DNA from: a virus
Direction: 5' to 3' (one strand)
Length of the DNA stretch: 44,628 nucleotides
Virus record (IMG/VR): IMGVR_UViG_3300005663_000086
Coordinates: 1-44,628 of that record
The translations under genes were made by a program, and so were the position numbers. Below, piece after piece: positions 6,994-14,916 of this stretch (position 1 is its first letter; every line of letters begins with the position of its first letter). The notes under the pieces were generated by a model. It did not search any database. It was not told the origin of the DNA and was given only the letters and a program-made list of their open reading frames with translations.

Positions 6994-7236
6994 ATGTGGA
7001 AAAATAATAGACCTGAAGGGTGGGAGGAATTGAGGGACAAGAAGATTGCTGAGGTATTAGAGCGTCACGGCTTGCGGGCGACAGGTTCAATTGTCTTGGC
7101 TGAGGCTGGTGCTGATGCTATATTAGAAGCACTAAGGAAAGAGGGTATTCGCAAAGATGGCACTCAAAGGGTGTGGTCTACTGAAAAGTTTAGGGGGAAA
7201 CGAGGCTTTGTAATATTTATTGAGGAGGTAGAATGA
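6994..7236 (+). CDS. 80-residue protein, unknown
   Basis: A helix-rich middle (DKKIAEVLERHGL, LAEAGADAILEALRKEG) and a beta-like end (RGFVIFIEEVE). Similar ADAILEALRK segments occur in short phage proteins without known function. It starts 11 bases after the ATPase gene, and its stop overlaps the next ATG. Confidence 0.5.
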   Translation: MWKNNRPEGWEELRDKKIAEVLERHGLRATGSIVLAEAGADAILEALRKEGIRKDGTQRVWSTEKFRGKRGFVIFIEEVE

Positions 7237-7457
7237 TATTACTAGAACCCGTAGAGATAATGGGGGCAGTTCTGGCTATTGATAGGGATTGGCAGGGATA
7301 CACTGATGATTATGCCATACAGGAAAACATAGTTAAAGCTACTGGCAAGAAGATACTTATACAACTACAGGCAATATATAACCTACCTGATGGGGGAATG
7401 TTTAATGAGAGGATGGGTGAATTTATTCAGGAGTTAATGGAGGAAGCAAATGACTAA
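7233..7457 (+). CDS. 74-residue protein, unknown
   Basis: Starts MILLEPVEIMGAVLAIDRDW behind a GAGGAGG site. Acidic with a helical end. Overlaps the next gene by 8 bases. No domain recognised. Confidence 0.45.
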   Translation: MILLEPVEIMGAVLAIDRDWQGYTDDYAIQENIVKATGKKILIQLQAIYNLPDGGMFNERMGEFIQELMEEAND

Positions 7458-7773
7458 GCAAGAAAAGATAAGGGAAGGGATAGCTAGTATAATAAAAGAC
7501 AACGACACTGAGTGGCGAGAGGATTCAGATATTGAAGAGGTTGCTGACCTGCTCCTCACCTACCTCAACTTTCACGGTGTAGTGATAAAGGTAGATGAAG
7601 TTAAGGTAAAAGATAACCATCGTGCAGTTCACCTACGAAAAGTAAAAGGTGGTATGGTATTTGATAAAAACTGCAAAGCGTGTAGAGAAGGTGACGCTTT
7701 GGTTGGTTATCTTGATGAGTTATTCCCCAAGAGATACCAGCGTGTAGCAGTAGAGCCACTGGTGAAAGAATGA
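7450..7773 (+). CDS. 107-residue protein, unknown
   Basis: The N-terminal half has the helical pattern KQEKIREGIASIIKD, EEVADLLLTYLNFHGVVIKV found at the start of many phage small proteins. A single CKAC motif sits at about residues 75-78. Ends as ATGA into the next gene. Function unknown. Confidence 0.5.
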   Translation: MTKQEKIREGIASIIKDNDTEWREDSDIEEVADLLLTYLNFHGVVIKVDEVKVKDNHRAVHLRKVKGGMVFDKNCKACREGDALVGYLDELFPKRYQRVAVEPLVKE

Positions 7774-7943
7774 AAGACAGAAGGAACTGGCTCAAGGGCA
7801 AGATAAGTGAACTTGAAAATAAAGAGCTTTTTGTCGAATTAGATGAAACAGATAAGATTTTTCTTGATGGCTACAAAACTGAACTGAAAATGATTGAGCT
7901 TGAAGAACGGGGTTTATTAAAAGGGGATGATTTTAAGAAATGA
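7770..7943 (+). CDS. 57-residue charged protein, unknown
   Basis: The frame from ATG 7770 (MKDRRNWLKGKISELENKEL) to TGA 7941-7943, coupled at both ends. Highly charged and helical. Not recognised. Confidence 0.5.
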   Translation: MKDRRNWLKGKISELENKELFVELDETDKIFLDGYKTELKMIELEERGLLKGDDFKK

Positions 7944-7984
7944 AACGGTATCAGATAATATATGCTGAAAGGAGGGGCGGATGA
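7940..7984 (+). CDS. 14-residue leader peptide before the methyltransferase
   Basis: ATG 7940 overlaps the previous stop and encodes MKRYQIIYAERRGG. Its last codons form the SD site GAAAGGAGGGG of the methyltransferase, and its TGA overlaps that gene's ATG at 7981. Ribosomes reading it would end exactly at the next start, so it may act purely as a coupling device. Confidence 0.35.
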   Translation: MKRYQIIYAERRGG

Positions 7985-8718
7985 CATTACCAAGTCCATA
8001 CTATCAAGATGAATGGGTAACTATCTATCACGGGGATTGTAGAGAGATATTACCTGAATTACCAAAGGTGGATTTGGTGCTGACTGACCCGCCGTATGGT
8101 TTAACTCAGAACAAGCAAGATGTGGTTGTTGATTTATCACCATTCCTAATTTATCCTGCAGTGGTGTTTTCTCAGCAACCTTATACCACTGACCTGATAA
8201 GTCAACATAGGGGGATATTCAAATATGACTTGGTATGGGATAAGATTTTAATAAGTGGTTTTCTTAATGCCAATCGTATGCCCTTGCGACAACACGAAAT
8301 AATTTTAGTCTTCGGCAATGTGAATTTTACTCCAATTAAAAGTGAGGGGGTATCAAAAAATCATAGTAAGGGAGTACCCAAAGAGGATAGGCATCAAAAC
8401 TATGGGCAACACAACTTTGCTGATAACTCCGATGTACTTGGGAATATGAAACACCCCACGAGTATCTTAAAGTTTATCAAGCCTCATCCATCAGTAGCAC
8501 AACACAGGACAGAGAAGCCAACCAAGCTAATGGAGTGGTTAATCAAAAGTTATTCAGTAGAAGGCAATTTAATATTAGACCCCTTCCTCGGTTCAGGAAC
8601 AACTGCCTATTGTGCCAAGAAACTAAACCGCAAATGTATAGGCATAGAGATAGAAGAAAAGTACTGTGAGATTGCTGCTAAAAGATGTAGTCAATCGGTA
8701 ATGAATTTTAGCCAATGA
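7981..8718 (+). CDS. DNA N4-cytosine/N6-adenine methyltransferase
   Basis: 245 residues. Motif IV DLVLTDPPYGL (about 30-40) precedes the SAM-binding motif I region ILDPFLGSGTTAYCAKKLNRKCIGIE (about 195-220), the beta-class order. The DPPY tetrad fits N6-adenine or N4-cytosine transfer. No restriction partner lies beside it, so self-protection or gene regulation is likelier than a restriction-modification system. The RBS is near perfect. Target sequence unknown. Confidence 0.9.
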   Translation: MTLPSPYYQDEWVTIYHGDCREILPELPKVDLVLTDPPYGLTQNKQDVVVDLSPFLIYPAVVFSQQPYTTDLISQHRGIFKYDLVWDKILISGFLNANRMPLRQHEIILVFGNVNFTPIKSEGVSKNHSKGVPKEDRHQNYGQHNFADNSDVLGNMKHPTSILKFIKPHPSVAQHRTEKPTKLMEWLIKSYSVEGNLILDPFLGSGTTAYCAKKLNRKCIGIEIEEKYCEIAAKRCSQSVMNFSQ

Positions 8719-8739
8719 AGTAGAGAGTGATATAGAGTT

Positions 8740-9150
8740 ATGAAGAAGAAAACATTAGCTAAAGTTAGGAAGGAAGTATGGGCAGTCTTTTCAAGGTATA
8801 TTCGTTTAAGGGATTGCCTGAGAACTACAGGGTGTACGTCTTGGGGATTGTGTATAACCTGCGAGAAGAGGTATCACTTCAAGCTCTTACAAGCAGGACA
8901 CTTCATTCCGGGGAGGCATAATGCCAACCTCTTTTCTGAAAAAGGGGCACACGCTCAATGCTATAACTGTAATATAAACTTGAGGGGTAACACCTTAGAA
9001 TACCGCAGAAAGATTATTGAGATGTATGGTGAATATATGGATGAGGCGTTAGAAGAGCAGGCAAGGGAAATAAAGAAGTTCACCATCCCAGACCTCAAGG
9101 AACTGGAAGCTAGTCTATTAGATAAAATAAGTCTATTGGAGGGTAAATGA
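8740..9150 (+). CDS. ninG: NinG/Rap-like recombination protein
   Basis: 136 residues, shorter than lambda NinG (about 200). It keeps the family core: C38-x2-C41, LQAGHF (50-55), NLFSEKGAHAQCYNCN (63-78, C74-x2-C77) and a trailing YRRKIIEMYG. NinG-type proteins act with phage recombination functions and have an HNH-like zinc fold. It lies between the methyltransferase and a membrane protein gene. The family call is firm, the recombination role is from the family. Confidence 0.75.
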   Translation: MKKKTLAKVRKEVWAVFSRYIRLRDCLRTTGCTSWGLCITCEKRYHFKLLQAGHFIPGRHNANLFSEKGAHAQCYNCNINLRGNTLEYRRKIIEMYGEYMDEALEEQAREIKKFTIPDLKELEASLLDKISLLEGK

Positions 9151-9422
9151 AAACTGGAATCTGTTTATTGTTGGTGTCGCTATTTATGCTTGTGGGGGGA
9201 ATCTTGTTTAGTGCTATTGGGGTACACGAGTCTCATTATCTCTTACCCGATGGCAGCGTGGCGGTAATGGATGGCGCTAGTAATCCTGATATGGTTGTTG
9301 GCGGGGAAATCATTGAGCCTGTTGTGTATGATGATAATGAGGCGCTTTCTTGGGTGTGTTTGGCAGGGTGGATGATATTCTCTATTGGGGGAGTGGTATT
9401 TATAGTGGCAAATTCTTCTTAG
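9147..9422 (+). CDS. Two-TM membrane protein, unknown
   Basis: 91 residues. A signal-like helix (5-25, ICLLLVSLFMLVGGILF), then an acidic outer loop of about 40 residues, then a second helix (68-88). Overlaps the previous gene as ATGA. It could be an early host-membrane protein such as an exclusion or lysis-timing factor; nothing specific is visible. Confidence 0.55.
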   Translation: MKTGICLLLVSLFMLVGGILFSAIGVHESHYLLPDGSVAVMDGASNPDMVVGGEIIEPVVYDDNEALSWVCLAGWMIFSIGGVVFIVANSS

Positions 9423-9431
9423 GAGGGGGAA

Positions 9432-9710
9432 ATGAAAGATAGATATACGCTGGAAAGGGAACAGAGAAGGATGGGGATGGAAGACCCTGTTGAACTGGCA
9501 AAGTATGAAGCCCTGGGGTTTTTGTTAGGGGATATGGACTCACCGGTAGAGTCTATCACTGAGCCGCCCACTACTGATGATGAGATAAACAAACTCATTG
9601 AAGGTGTTAAGGCTGAGTATGAAGGGGTGCCTGAATTCTCAATGTTTGGCGACCCTAATTGGAGAGTTCGTGATGCTACCATAGAAATACTAGAATGGGC
9701 AAGGGGTTAA
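9432..9710 (+). CDS. 92-residue acidic protein, unknown
   Basis: AGGAGGGGGAA precedes ATG 9432. Acidic with a poorly structured middle (SPVESITEPPTTDDEIN) and a helical end. No domain recognised. Confidence 0.5.
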   Translation: MKDRYTLEREQRRMGMEDPVELAKYEALGFLLGDMDSPVESITEPPTTDDEINKLIEGVKAEYEGVPEFSMFGDPNWRVRDATIEILEWARG

Positions 9711-9741
9711 ACAATAATTTTTGCGACTATAGGAGGTAGAG

Positions 9742-10515
9742 ATGGACATTAAATTTCAGGGGACGGCCGGGATATTCCAGGATACGCATAACCCCTTTCA
9801 AGACCAGCGTGTTATTCGAGAGGTGGAGTTGTTTCTATTTGAACTACAGCCTGACCTTATGGTGTATCCAGGGGATATGAGCGACTTCTATTTACTGTCC
9901 AAGTTTGATAAGAACCCTAACCGAGCTGATACATTACAGCAAGACCTTAATTCCACGGCCACATTATTCAAGCGACATAGGGAAGGGATGCCCAACACGA
10001 GGATGATATTCACGCTTGGTAATCATGAGGATAGGCTGAGGAGATACCTGTGGTCGAACTCGCCCGCCCTTGCTTCGCTCGATTGTCTGACGATAGAGGG
10101 GTTATACAAGCTTAGGGAGAATGAGATAGAGTGCGTTGACTATGAGGAGGGCATCTTATTCAATGGGAACTTCATGGTTACTCATGGGGATTTAATACGG
10201 GCGCATTCAGGATATACTGCTAAGGGGATGAGTGATAAGCATGGTGGGTCAGGGATATGTGGGCATTCTCATCGGGGGGGTAATTCACTCAAGACAAATA
10301 GGTTTGGTGTTTATGGGTGGTGGGAGAACTATTGTTTGTGTGATTTAGACCCTGATTACGTGTCTCATCCCAACTGGCAGCAGGGCTTTTCTGTAGTTAC
10401 TGTTATCCATGAGCGGTTTTGGGTTGAACCAATACAGATCATACACAGGAAGTTTATTTACGGAGGTAAAACCTATGGTAGTGGCGGAAAGAAACGGGTA
10501 AGAGTAGAAGTATGA
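9742..10515 (+). CDS. Calcineurin-like metallophosphoesterase
   Basis: 257 residues with all the metal-binding motifs in order: QDTH (D14, H16), PGDMSD (G44, D45), LGNHEDR (N94, H95), VTHGD (H148) and GHSHR (H175, H177). This dinuclear metal phosphoesterase family includes phage nucleases and phosphatases such as lambda phosphatase. Substrate unknown. AGGAGG precedes ATG 9742. A clear family call; the context suggests nucleic acid or nucleotide metabolism. Confidence 0.9.
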   Translation: MDIKFQGTAGIFQDTHNPFQDQRVIREVELFLFELQPDLMVYPGDMSDFYLLSKFDKNPNRADTLQQDLNSTATLFKRHREGMPNTRMIFTLGNHEDRLRRYLWSNSPALASLDCLTIEGLYKLRENEIECVDYEEGILFNGNFMVTHGDLIRAHSGYTAKGMSDKHGGSGICGHSHRGGNSLKTNRFGVYGWWENYCLCDLDPDYVSHPNWQQGFSVVTVIHERFWVEPIQIIHRKFIYGGKTYGSGGKKRVRVEV

Positions 10516-10772
10516 TGGATAGCGGGAAGATAATTCTCCCAGATACATATAATAAAAACCTTATTTGTGGTAACTGCTCTCATTCTATGTGCCTAAAGAT
10601 ACCTCTTGGGATAACAACACGTAAGTATGCCGAGGATCACGTGTGTCCCAACTGTGGGTGCAAGTTTGATGGAGAAGGTAACCAATCATATTCACATCCA
10701 AAGGGTGCACCAATGATATACCTACCATACCATTTAAGAGGAATGGGGGGAAACTATTCATGCCAGAAATAG
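10512..10772 (+). CDS. Zinc-ribbon protein, unknown
   Basis: 86 residues with C19-x2-C22 and C45-x2-C48 (ICGNC, VCPNCGC), a four-Cys ribbon of about 30 residues. It overlaps the phosphoesterase by 4 bases and the HNH gene by 13. Probably nucleic acid binding. Confidence 0.55.
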   Translation: MMDSGKIILPDTYNKNLICGNCSHSMCLKIPLGITTRKYAEDHVCPNCGCKFDGEGNQSYSHPKGAPMIYLPYHLRGMGGNYSCQK

Positions 10773-11398
10773 GTGAAATTCAAAGATTAAACCACCGCAC
10801 ACATATATGGCACGCTTGTGAAGATTGCGGGAGGGAACGCTGGGCGAGATGTAAAAAGGGGCAATCAGCAAACCAAAGGTGTCGCTCTTGTAATGCCAGA
10901 AATAGAGGCATAAGCATGAGGGGCGAAGGTCATCCAGCATGGAAAGGTGGAAGGGTTAAGCAAAGTGTAGGATACATTAAGGTTAGGGTTTTCAGTGATG
11001 ATTTTTTCTATTCGATGGTTGATAAAAAGGGCTATGTTTTAGAGCATCGCTTAGTAATGGCGAAACATCTAGGGAGGTGTCTCCAGCGATGGGAAATCGT
11101 TCATCACAAGAGTGGTATTAAGGATGACAATGGGCTTGAGAATTTACAACTTGTCAGTGATGAGAGGCATAACCAAATCACTATACTAGAAAATAGGATT
11201 AAGTATTTAGAGGGGGGGCTTATGAGAGCGACATTGAAAAATAGCAAAATAATTGGTTGTCCTGTGTGTTGGGGGCTGAAGGTTGTCTGTGTTGGGTTAA
11301 AGGACAACTTAGAGCCAATTTTAGAGCCTTGTACTGGCTGTGATGGAACGGGGTGGCTGACCTATAAAGAGGTGGATAAAAAGGAGAAGAGTAAATGA
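10760..11398 (+). CDS. HNH homing-type endonuclease with extra C-terminal zinc knuckle
   Basis: 212 residues. N-terminal zinc finger C20-x2-C23/C41-x2-C44, linker HPAWKGGR, then the HNH core [15 protein letters not shown] (93-106), WEIVHHKSG (111-119) and NGLENLQLVS (124-133). A C-terminal C167-x2-C170 and C191-x2-C194-DGTG resembles zinc knuckles found in separate small phage genes, so this may be a fusion. It is closely related to the HNH genes at 13500 and 40857. Unlike those two I see no private promoter directly before it. Confidence 0.85.
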   Translation: MPEIGEIQRLNHRTHIWHACEDCGRERWARCKKGQSANQRCRSCNARNRGISMRGEGHPAWKGGRVKQSVGYIKVRVFSDDFFYSMVDKKGYVLEHRLVMAKHLGRCLQRWEIVHHKSGIKDDNGLENLQLVSDERHNQITILENRIKYLEGGLMRATLKNSKIIGCPVCWGLKVVCVGLKDNLEPILEPCTGCDGTGWLTYKEVDKKEKSK

Positions 11399-11679
11399 AA
11401 CCAGGGACATTTAACCAGGCGTGCTATGAGGTGGCAAAAGAGATAGCTGATGTTGTGATAAATAAACAGAGGGATTACGGGAAGGATAACATACTGGCAT
11501 TTGGGGAGTTTGGGGTATTGGTAAGAACGAATGACAAGATAGCACGACTCAAAAACCTACTAAATAAAGAGGGGGTAACCGAGCCGAGGATAGATGCGTG
11601 GGTGGATATAATTGGATATGGTATTATAGCTCTCTTACTTGATAGGGATTGGTTTGGATTAGAATTGGAGGAGAAATGA
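11395..11679 (+). CDS. Nmad1/DUF1599-like protein
   Basis: 94 residues, all helical: KQRDYGKDNILAFGEFGVLVRTNDKIARLKNLL and RIDAWVDIIGYGIIALLL match the DUF1599 family, named nucleotide modification associated domain 1. The family is related to all-alpha NTP pyrophosphohydrolases. With the next gene (deoxyribosyltransferase-like) and the C5 methyltransferase it suggests nucleotide-pool or DNA base modification. Confidence 0.75.
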   Translation: MKPGTFNQACYEVAKEIADVVINKQRDYGKDNILAFGEFGVLVRTNDKIARLKNLLNKEGVTEPRIDAWVDIIGYGIIALLLDRDWFGLELEEK

Positions 11680-12047
11680 AATTCTATGTAGCAGGAAAAT
11701 GGGAAGACCGCAAGAACTGTCGTAAACTAATGGATAAAATTCAAGATTTAGGGCACGCTATTTCTTATGACTGGACTACTGGCGAGGAAACTGATGAGGG
11801 GTATCCTATAGTAAATGCGATAAACGACACACGGGGTGTTCAGGTAAGCGATGTCTATGTTGGCAGGTTTATTGATAAGAACAATTATAAGGGTGCGTTG
11901 GTTGAGCTTGGCATTGCATTGGGATTAAATAAGCGGATATTTATTATAGGCCACGCTATAGACTCCTGCATATTTTGCCATCATCCCTCGGTGCGGAGAT
12001 TTGAGAATGAATCGGAGTTTTTAAGCTATGTTAGGCAGGTGCTATGA
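11676..12047 (+). CDS. Nucleoside 2-deoxyribosyltransferase-like protein
   Basis: 123 residues from ATG 11676 behind GGAGGAG. Opens FYVAGKWEDR, has AINDTRGVQVSDVYVG and the key acidic helix KGALVELGIALGL (family catalytic Glu position) followed by KRIFIIG. This is the fold of deoxyribosyltransferases and DUF4406 proteins that exchange bases on deoxynucleosides. It overlaps Nmad1 and the C5 methyltransferase, and a joint role in nucleotide modification is inferred. Confidence 0.75.
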   Translation: MKFYVAGKWEDRKNCRKLMDKIQDLGHAISYDWTTGEETDEGYPIVNAINDTRGVQVSDVYVGRFIDKNNYKGALVELGIALGLNKRIFIIGHAIDSCIFCHHPSVRRFENESEFLSYVRQVL

Positions 12048-12994
12048 GGTTTATAGAATTATTTGCTGGTATAGGAGGGTTTAGATATGGGCTTGAACAG
12101 ATGGGACGACTTCAACAAGGTGTGGAGCGACCCCGAAGAAGCAGGGTCATTGAAGGCAAAGGGGGCAAATCCCAATTTGATTGTGTCTGGGCAAACGAAT
12201 GGGACAAATACGCCTCCCAAATCTACCGAAAACAATATGGAGAAATCTGTGAGCAAGACATCAGAACAGTTGACCCTTCTACCATACCAAAACACGACCT
12301 CATCTGTGCGGGATTTCCTTGCCAGTCTTTCAGTATCGCTGGGAAGCGAGGAGGATTTGAAGATACTAGGGGCACACTCTTCTTTGAAATTATGCGAATC
12401 GCTAGGGCTAAAAGAACACCGTATCTATTACTTGAGAATGTCAAAGGACTCCTCTCCCATGATGAAGGGGATACATTCCAAACAATCCTCAGAACGCTGG
12501 ATGAATTTGGGTATGATGTCCAATGGCAGGTGCTTAACAGCAAGGATTTCGGGGTCCCCCAAAACAGGGAAAGGGTGTTCATTATCGGACATCTTAGAGG
12601 ACAACCCCGACCCAAAGTATTTCCTATCGGAGAAGCAGACGAAGTATATACAGAACCAGATGGACAAGTCGTCCACGCCATTGACAGCAATTATCACAAA
12701 GGATGGTTAGATAACCAGCAGAGGACAATGGTATTAAACCAACCTAAATATGGGGAATATCATACTAGCGATGTTGCTGATAATATGGCTGGTACAGGGA
12801 AAAGTAGTCAAATAAAGGCAGTAATTGGCAACAGTATCAGGCGACTAACCCCAATAGAATGCGAGCGTTTACAGGGATTCCCAGATAATTGGACAGAGGG
12901 GATAAGTGATACTCAGAGATATAAATGCTTGGGAAATGCGGTAACTACTAATGTTATTGAGGCTATAGGGAGGCAATGGATAAATGGCTTATAA
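12044..12994 (+). CDS. dcm: DNA cytosine-5 methyltransferase
   Basis: 316 residues with all major motifs: FAGIGG (7-12), GFPCQSFS with catalytic C93 (90-97), ENVKGLL (131-137), QNRERVFIIGH (173-183), the target recognition region, LTPIECERLQGFPDNWT, and LGNAVTTNVIEAIG near the end. No nuclease partner is adjacent. ATGA overlap with the previous gene. This is the second DNA methyltransferase of the window. The target cannot be read from the sequence. Confidence 0.95.
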   Translation: MRFIELFAGIGGFRYGLEQMGRLQQGVERPRRSRVIEGKGGKSQFDCVWANEWDKYASQIYRKQYGEICEQDIRTVDPSTIPKHDLICAGFPCQSFSIAGKRGGFEDTRGTLFFEIMRIARAKRTPYLLLENVKGLLSHDEGDTFQTILRTLDEFGYDVQWQVLNSKDFGVPQNRERVFIIGHLRGQPRPKVFPIGEADEVYTEPDGQVVHAIDSNYHKGWLDNQQRTMVLNQPKYGEYHTSDVADNMAGTGKSSQIKAVIGNSIRRLTPIECERLQGFPDNWTEGISDTQRYKCLGNAVTTNVIEAIGRQWINGL

Positions 12995-13166
12995 ATTATG
13001 TCCGGTACAAGAGGCGTGTATCCATTATAAATCGGGTTCTAATAGACCCAACAATCATGATGTAAGGAATAAATATGTATGCTCAAGGTATGTTAAGGGG
13101 TGTGAGATGGCGGTGTTTTACGAACGGGAGATAATGGGCCTGATTATAGCTTGTAAGATAAAATGA
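12984..13166 (+). CDS. Cys-rich 60-residue protein
   Basis: Five Cys in 60 residues (KLCPVQEACIHY, YVCSRYVKGCEMA) plus His suggest a small zinc-binding fold. Overlaps both neighbours. Function unknown. Confidence 0.5.
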   Translation: MAYKLCPVQEACIHYKSGSNRPNNHDVRNKYVCSRYVKGCEMAVFYEREIMGLIIACKIK

Positions 13167-13414
13167 TAATAGAAAGTATATGGCAATCAAAACAAGAAGA
13201 CCCGTATGTCAATCTGTGTCTTGGAATTCTCAATCAAGCCAGAATAGATTATGGGACTAAATACAGGCGTGATGGTGAGAAGTCTATGGGGAATAACTGC
13301 CCGGACGATCTGTGGGGTGAATTCGTAGAGACTCAAGCGTATAAAGAGGGGTTACGACAGGTTGACCCAAATGAAATAGCTTATGCGATTGGTAATTACT
13401 TGGAGGTAAAATGA
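13163..13414 (+). CDS. 83-residue protein, unknown
   Basis: Opens MIIESIWQSKQEDPYVNLCLG, mixed charged composition, no recognised domain. Starts and ends with ATGA overlaps. Confidence 0.5.
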   Translation: MIIESIWQSKQEDPYVNLCLGILNQARIDYGTKYRRDGEKSMGNNCPDDLWGEFVETQAYKEGLRQVDPNEIAYAIGNYLEVK

Positions 13415-13575
13415 CTGAGATAGATTGGTTGCCCGAACAGCTAAAAAAGTTTGTTCTTTTATCTAATCTGTGGTATAATGATAGTGGGAGGTATAAATTA
13501 TGCCACGGTTCGGAGAAACAAAGTATGGTAGAGAGATTGGTAAAGCTGCTTCTGCCAACAAATTTATCTGGATAG
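13411..13575 (+). CDS. Small gene probably cut by the HNH insertion
   Basis: ATG 13411 has the strong site GGAGG and the usual ATGA coupling. The first 30 residues ([20 protein letters not shown]) look protein-like, but the frame then runs into the HNH gene to stop at 13573-13575. The HNH promoter lies inside it. I infer that the original 3' part was lost or displaced when the endonuclease gene arrived. Confidence 0.4.
   Translation: MTEIDWLPEQLKKFVLLSNLWYNDSGRYKLCHGSEKQSMVERLVKLLLPTNLSG
13451..13479 (+). promoter_or_regulatory. Promoter of HNH gene
   Basis: TTGTTC (13451-13456), 17-base spacer ending TGTGG, then a perfect TATAAT (13474-13479), 20 bases before the ATG. It lies inside the preceding small ORF, as expected for a mobile gene that brings its own promoter. 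Confidence 0.6.
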
Positions 13576-14075
13576 CCTGTAAGGTTTGCGGGAAAGGTAA
13601 ATGGGATAGGGTTTCCCAGCAACGCTCTAAATGTGCGGATTGTGCTCGTAGCGAAAACTCACGAAACTATTATAAGGAACATAAGGGGAATAAAAGCCCT
13701 CAATGGAAGGGGGGTAGGTTTAAGAGGGCAAAAGATGGTTATGTTTTTGTCTATTTACAACCCGATGATTTCTTTTACCCAATGGCAAGTACAGAGAATT
13801 ATGTTCTAGAACACCGCCTGGTTGTGGCTCAATCTTTGGGGAGATGTTTGGCTTCTTGGGAGATAGTCCATCATAAAGGAACTAAATATCCGACGGGTAG
13901 TGTTGAAAATAGGTCAGATAACCGCATTGAAAATTTACAACTTGTGTCAGATGACCAGAACAAGCAAATGAAGCTTATGGAAAATAAAATAGCGGGGCAA
14001 GCCAACCAAATTAGGATGCTAAAAGCAGATATCAAAGACTTATTAAAAGATTTGGAGGATAGAAGTAATGAATAA
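13500..14075 (+). CDS. HNH homing-type endonuclease
   Basis: 191 residues. Zinc finger from CKVCGKGKW and KCADCARS, linker SPQWKGGRF, then [29 protein letters not shown], and [11 protein letters not shown], the same HNH architecture as at 10760 and 40857. A long charged helix follows ([18 protein letters not shown]). Own promoter and GGGAGG RBS. It probably inserted into the gene at 13411. Confidence 0.85.
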   Translation: MPRFGETKYGREIGKAASANKFIWIACKVCGKGKWDRVSQQRSKCADCARSENSRNYYKEHKGNKSPQWKGGRFKRAKDGYVFVYLQPDDFFYPMASTENYVLEHRLVVAQSLGRCLASWEIVHHKGTKYPTGSVENRSDNRIENLQLVSDDQNKQMKLMENKIAGQANQIRMLKADIKDLLKDLEDRSNE

Positions 14076-14250
14076 AAACCTCGCAGAGCATTTCTTGGTT
14101 GAACAATTAAAGACGAGCAGGAATTTAATAGATATATCCATCTTACTGATAGAAACAGAAAACCGCCACCTACTGGCAACGGCATTAGAATTACTTTATG
14201 AGCAGACACAAATCATAACCCTAGAAAACTGCGTAGAGGAAGCCCCCTAG
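14068..14250 (+). CDS. 60-residue helical protein, unknown
   Basis: Helix-rich ([31 protein letters not shown]), overlapping the HNH end by 8 bases behind TTGGAGG. Its TAG stop is part of the 5' arm of the convergent hairpin. Last rightward gene before the leftward island. Confidence 0.5.
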   Translation: MNKNLAEHFLVEQLKTSRNLIDISILLIETENRHLLATALELLYEQTQIITLENCVEEAP

Positions 14251-14292
14251 CAAGCAAATCTTGTCACTACTTCGATTCTGTCTAGGGGGCTT
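14240..14292. terminator. Hairpin between converging operons
   Basis: AAGCCCCCTAG (14240-14250) pairs perfectly over 11 bp with CTAGGGGGCTT (14282-14292), with a 31-base loop. It sits exactly between the last plus-strand stop (14250) and the last minus-strand stop (14298). The U-tract is poor on both sides, so a bidirectional transcription stop or RNA-protecting stem is inferred. Confidence 0.5.
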
Positions 14293-14297
14293 GTGGT

Positions 14298-14471
14298 CTA
14301 TTTATCTACTCCGTCAGAATCTACTATCCAATGCTCTTGCACGTAACTGGATGGTAGCTCGGAAAACTTCTTATAGAGCCTTTTAGCTTCTCTTCGTGCC
14401 TCATCTTCATTATCGGCTCTCACCTGAAAGTTCCTGCGATTAACCTGTTCAAAGAAAACTGTGTATTTCAT
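14298..14471 (-). CDS. 57-residue protein, unknown
   Basis: Minus-strand frame MKYTVFFEQVNRRNFQVRAD behind GGGAGGTTACA. RADNEDEARREAKRLYKKF resembles the short phage proteins that turn sensory-like beta strands into a charged helix. Last gene of the leftward island; its ATG overlaps the upstream stop as ATGA. Confidence 0.6.
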   Translation of the reverse strand: MKYTVFFEQVNRRNFQVRADNEDEARREAKRLYKKFSELPSSYVQEHWIVDSDGVDK

Positions 14472-14581
14472 TGTAACCTCCCTATTACTTCCCTGTTATA
14501 TTTACGCCAGATTAAAACATCTCTCATCCAGTGCTGATGGGCTCTGTATCCGTGATACTCCCTTCTGTCTGGATAGTTCAT
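14468..14581 (-). CDS. 37-residue protein, unknown
   Basis: Minus-strand frame MNYPDRREYHGYRAHQHWMR to TGA, rich in aromatic, His and Arg residues. Coupled to the next gene by ATGA. Too short for a family call. Confidence 0.4.
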   Translation of the reverse strand: MNYPDRREYHGYRAHQHWMRDVLIWRKYNREVIGRLQ

Positions 14582-14694
14582 TTAATCATACCACCATAGT
14601 TCTCGATTTGTACCCCAGGTGCCATCCTTCTTTTTGTCTGCACCCACAAGCATAAACCCTCGCCAGCTATCGTTTCTGGTTGTCCATTTATCAT
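14578..14694 (-). CDS. Tiny ORF of uncertain frame
   Basis: From ATG 14694 a 38-codon frame (MINGQPETIAGEGLCLWVQT) ends ATGA over the next gene. A competing frame starting at 14653 (MLVGADKKKDGTWGTNRELW, stop 14582-14584) looks more protein-like and stays open upstream as KWTTRNDSWRGF but has no ATG there. Either the shorter gene is real, or a start codon or frame has been lost here. Confidence 0.3.
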   Translation of the reverse strand: MINGQPETIAGEGLCLWVQTKRRMAPGVQIENYGGMIK

Positions 14695-14707
14695 TTCATA
14701 CCCCCTT

Positions 14708-14872
14708 TTAACTCACTTTTAGAATCTTGATAATTCTAGCCACCATTCCCAATTCCCTATAACGTTTCTTTTCAAATTCAGCAGTTCTTTTATCAAGTCC
14801 CTCAAGCACCTTAGTGCCAAACCTACCATCAGGAGCAGTTATAATTACTTTGTATAAGACGGGCCTGTCCAT
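14708..14872 (-). CDS. 54-residue protein, unknown
   Basis: Minus strand, MDRPVLYKVIITAPDGRFGT behind GGGGGATTGAG. A beta-like start then a basic helix (DKRTAEFEKKRYRELG). Good RBS and codon pattern; no family. Confidence 0.55.
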   Translation of the reverse strand: MDRPVLYKVIITAPDGRFGTKVLEGLDKRTAEFEKKRYRELGMVARIIKILKVS

Positions 14873-14916
14873 CTCAATCCCCCTTATAACTTGTTGGGTT
14901 ATTTACCTATAATATA

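Noticed and set aside
12087-12710. 207-codon ORF overlapping the C5 methyltransferase on the same strand
   Set aside because: Shadow frame of a gene with all methyltransferase motifs; composition is Ser/Lys-rich and has no domain.
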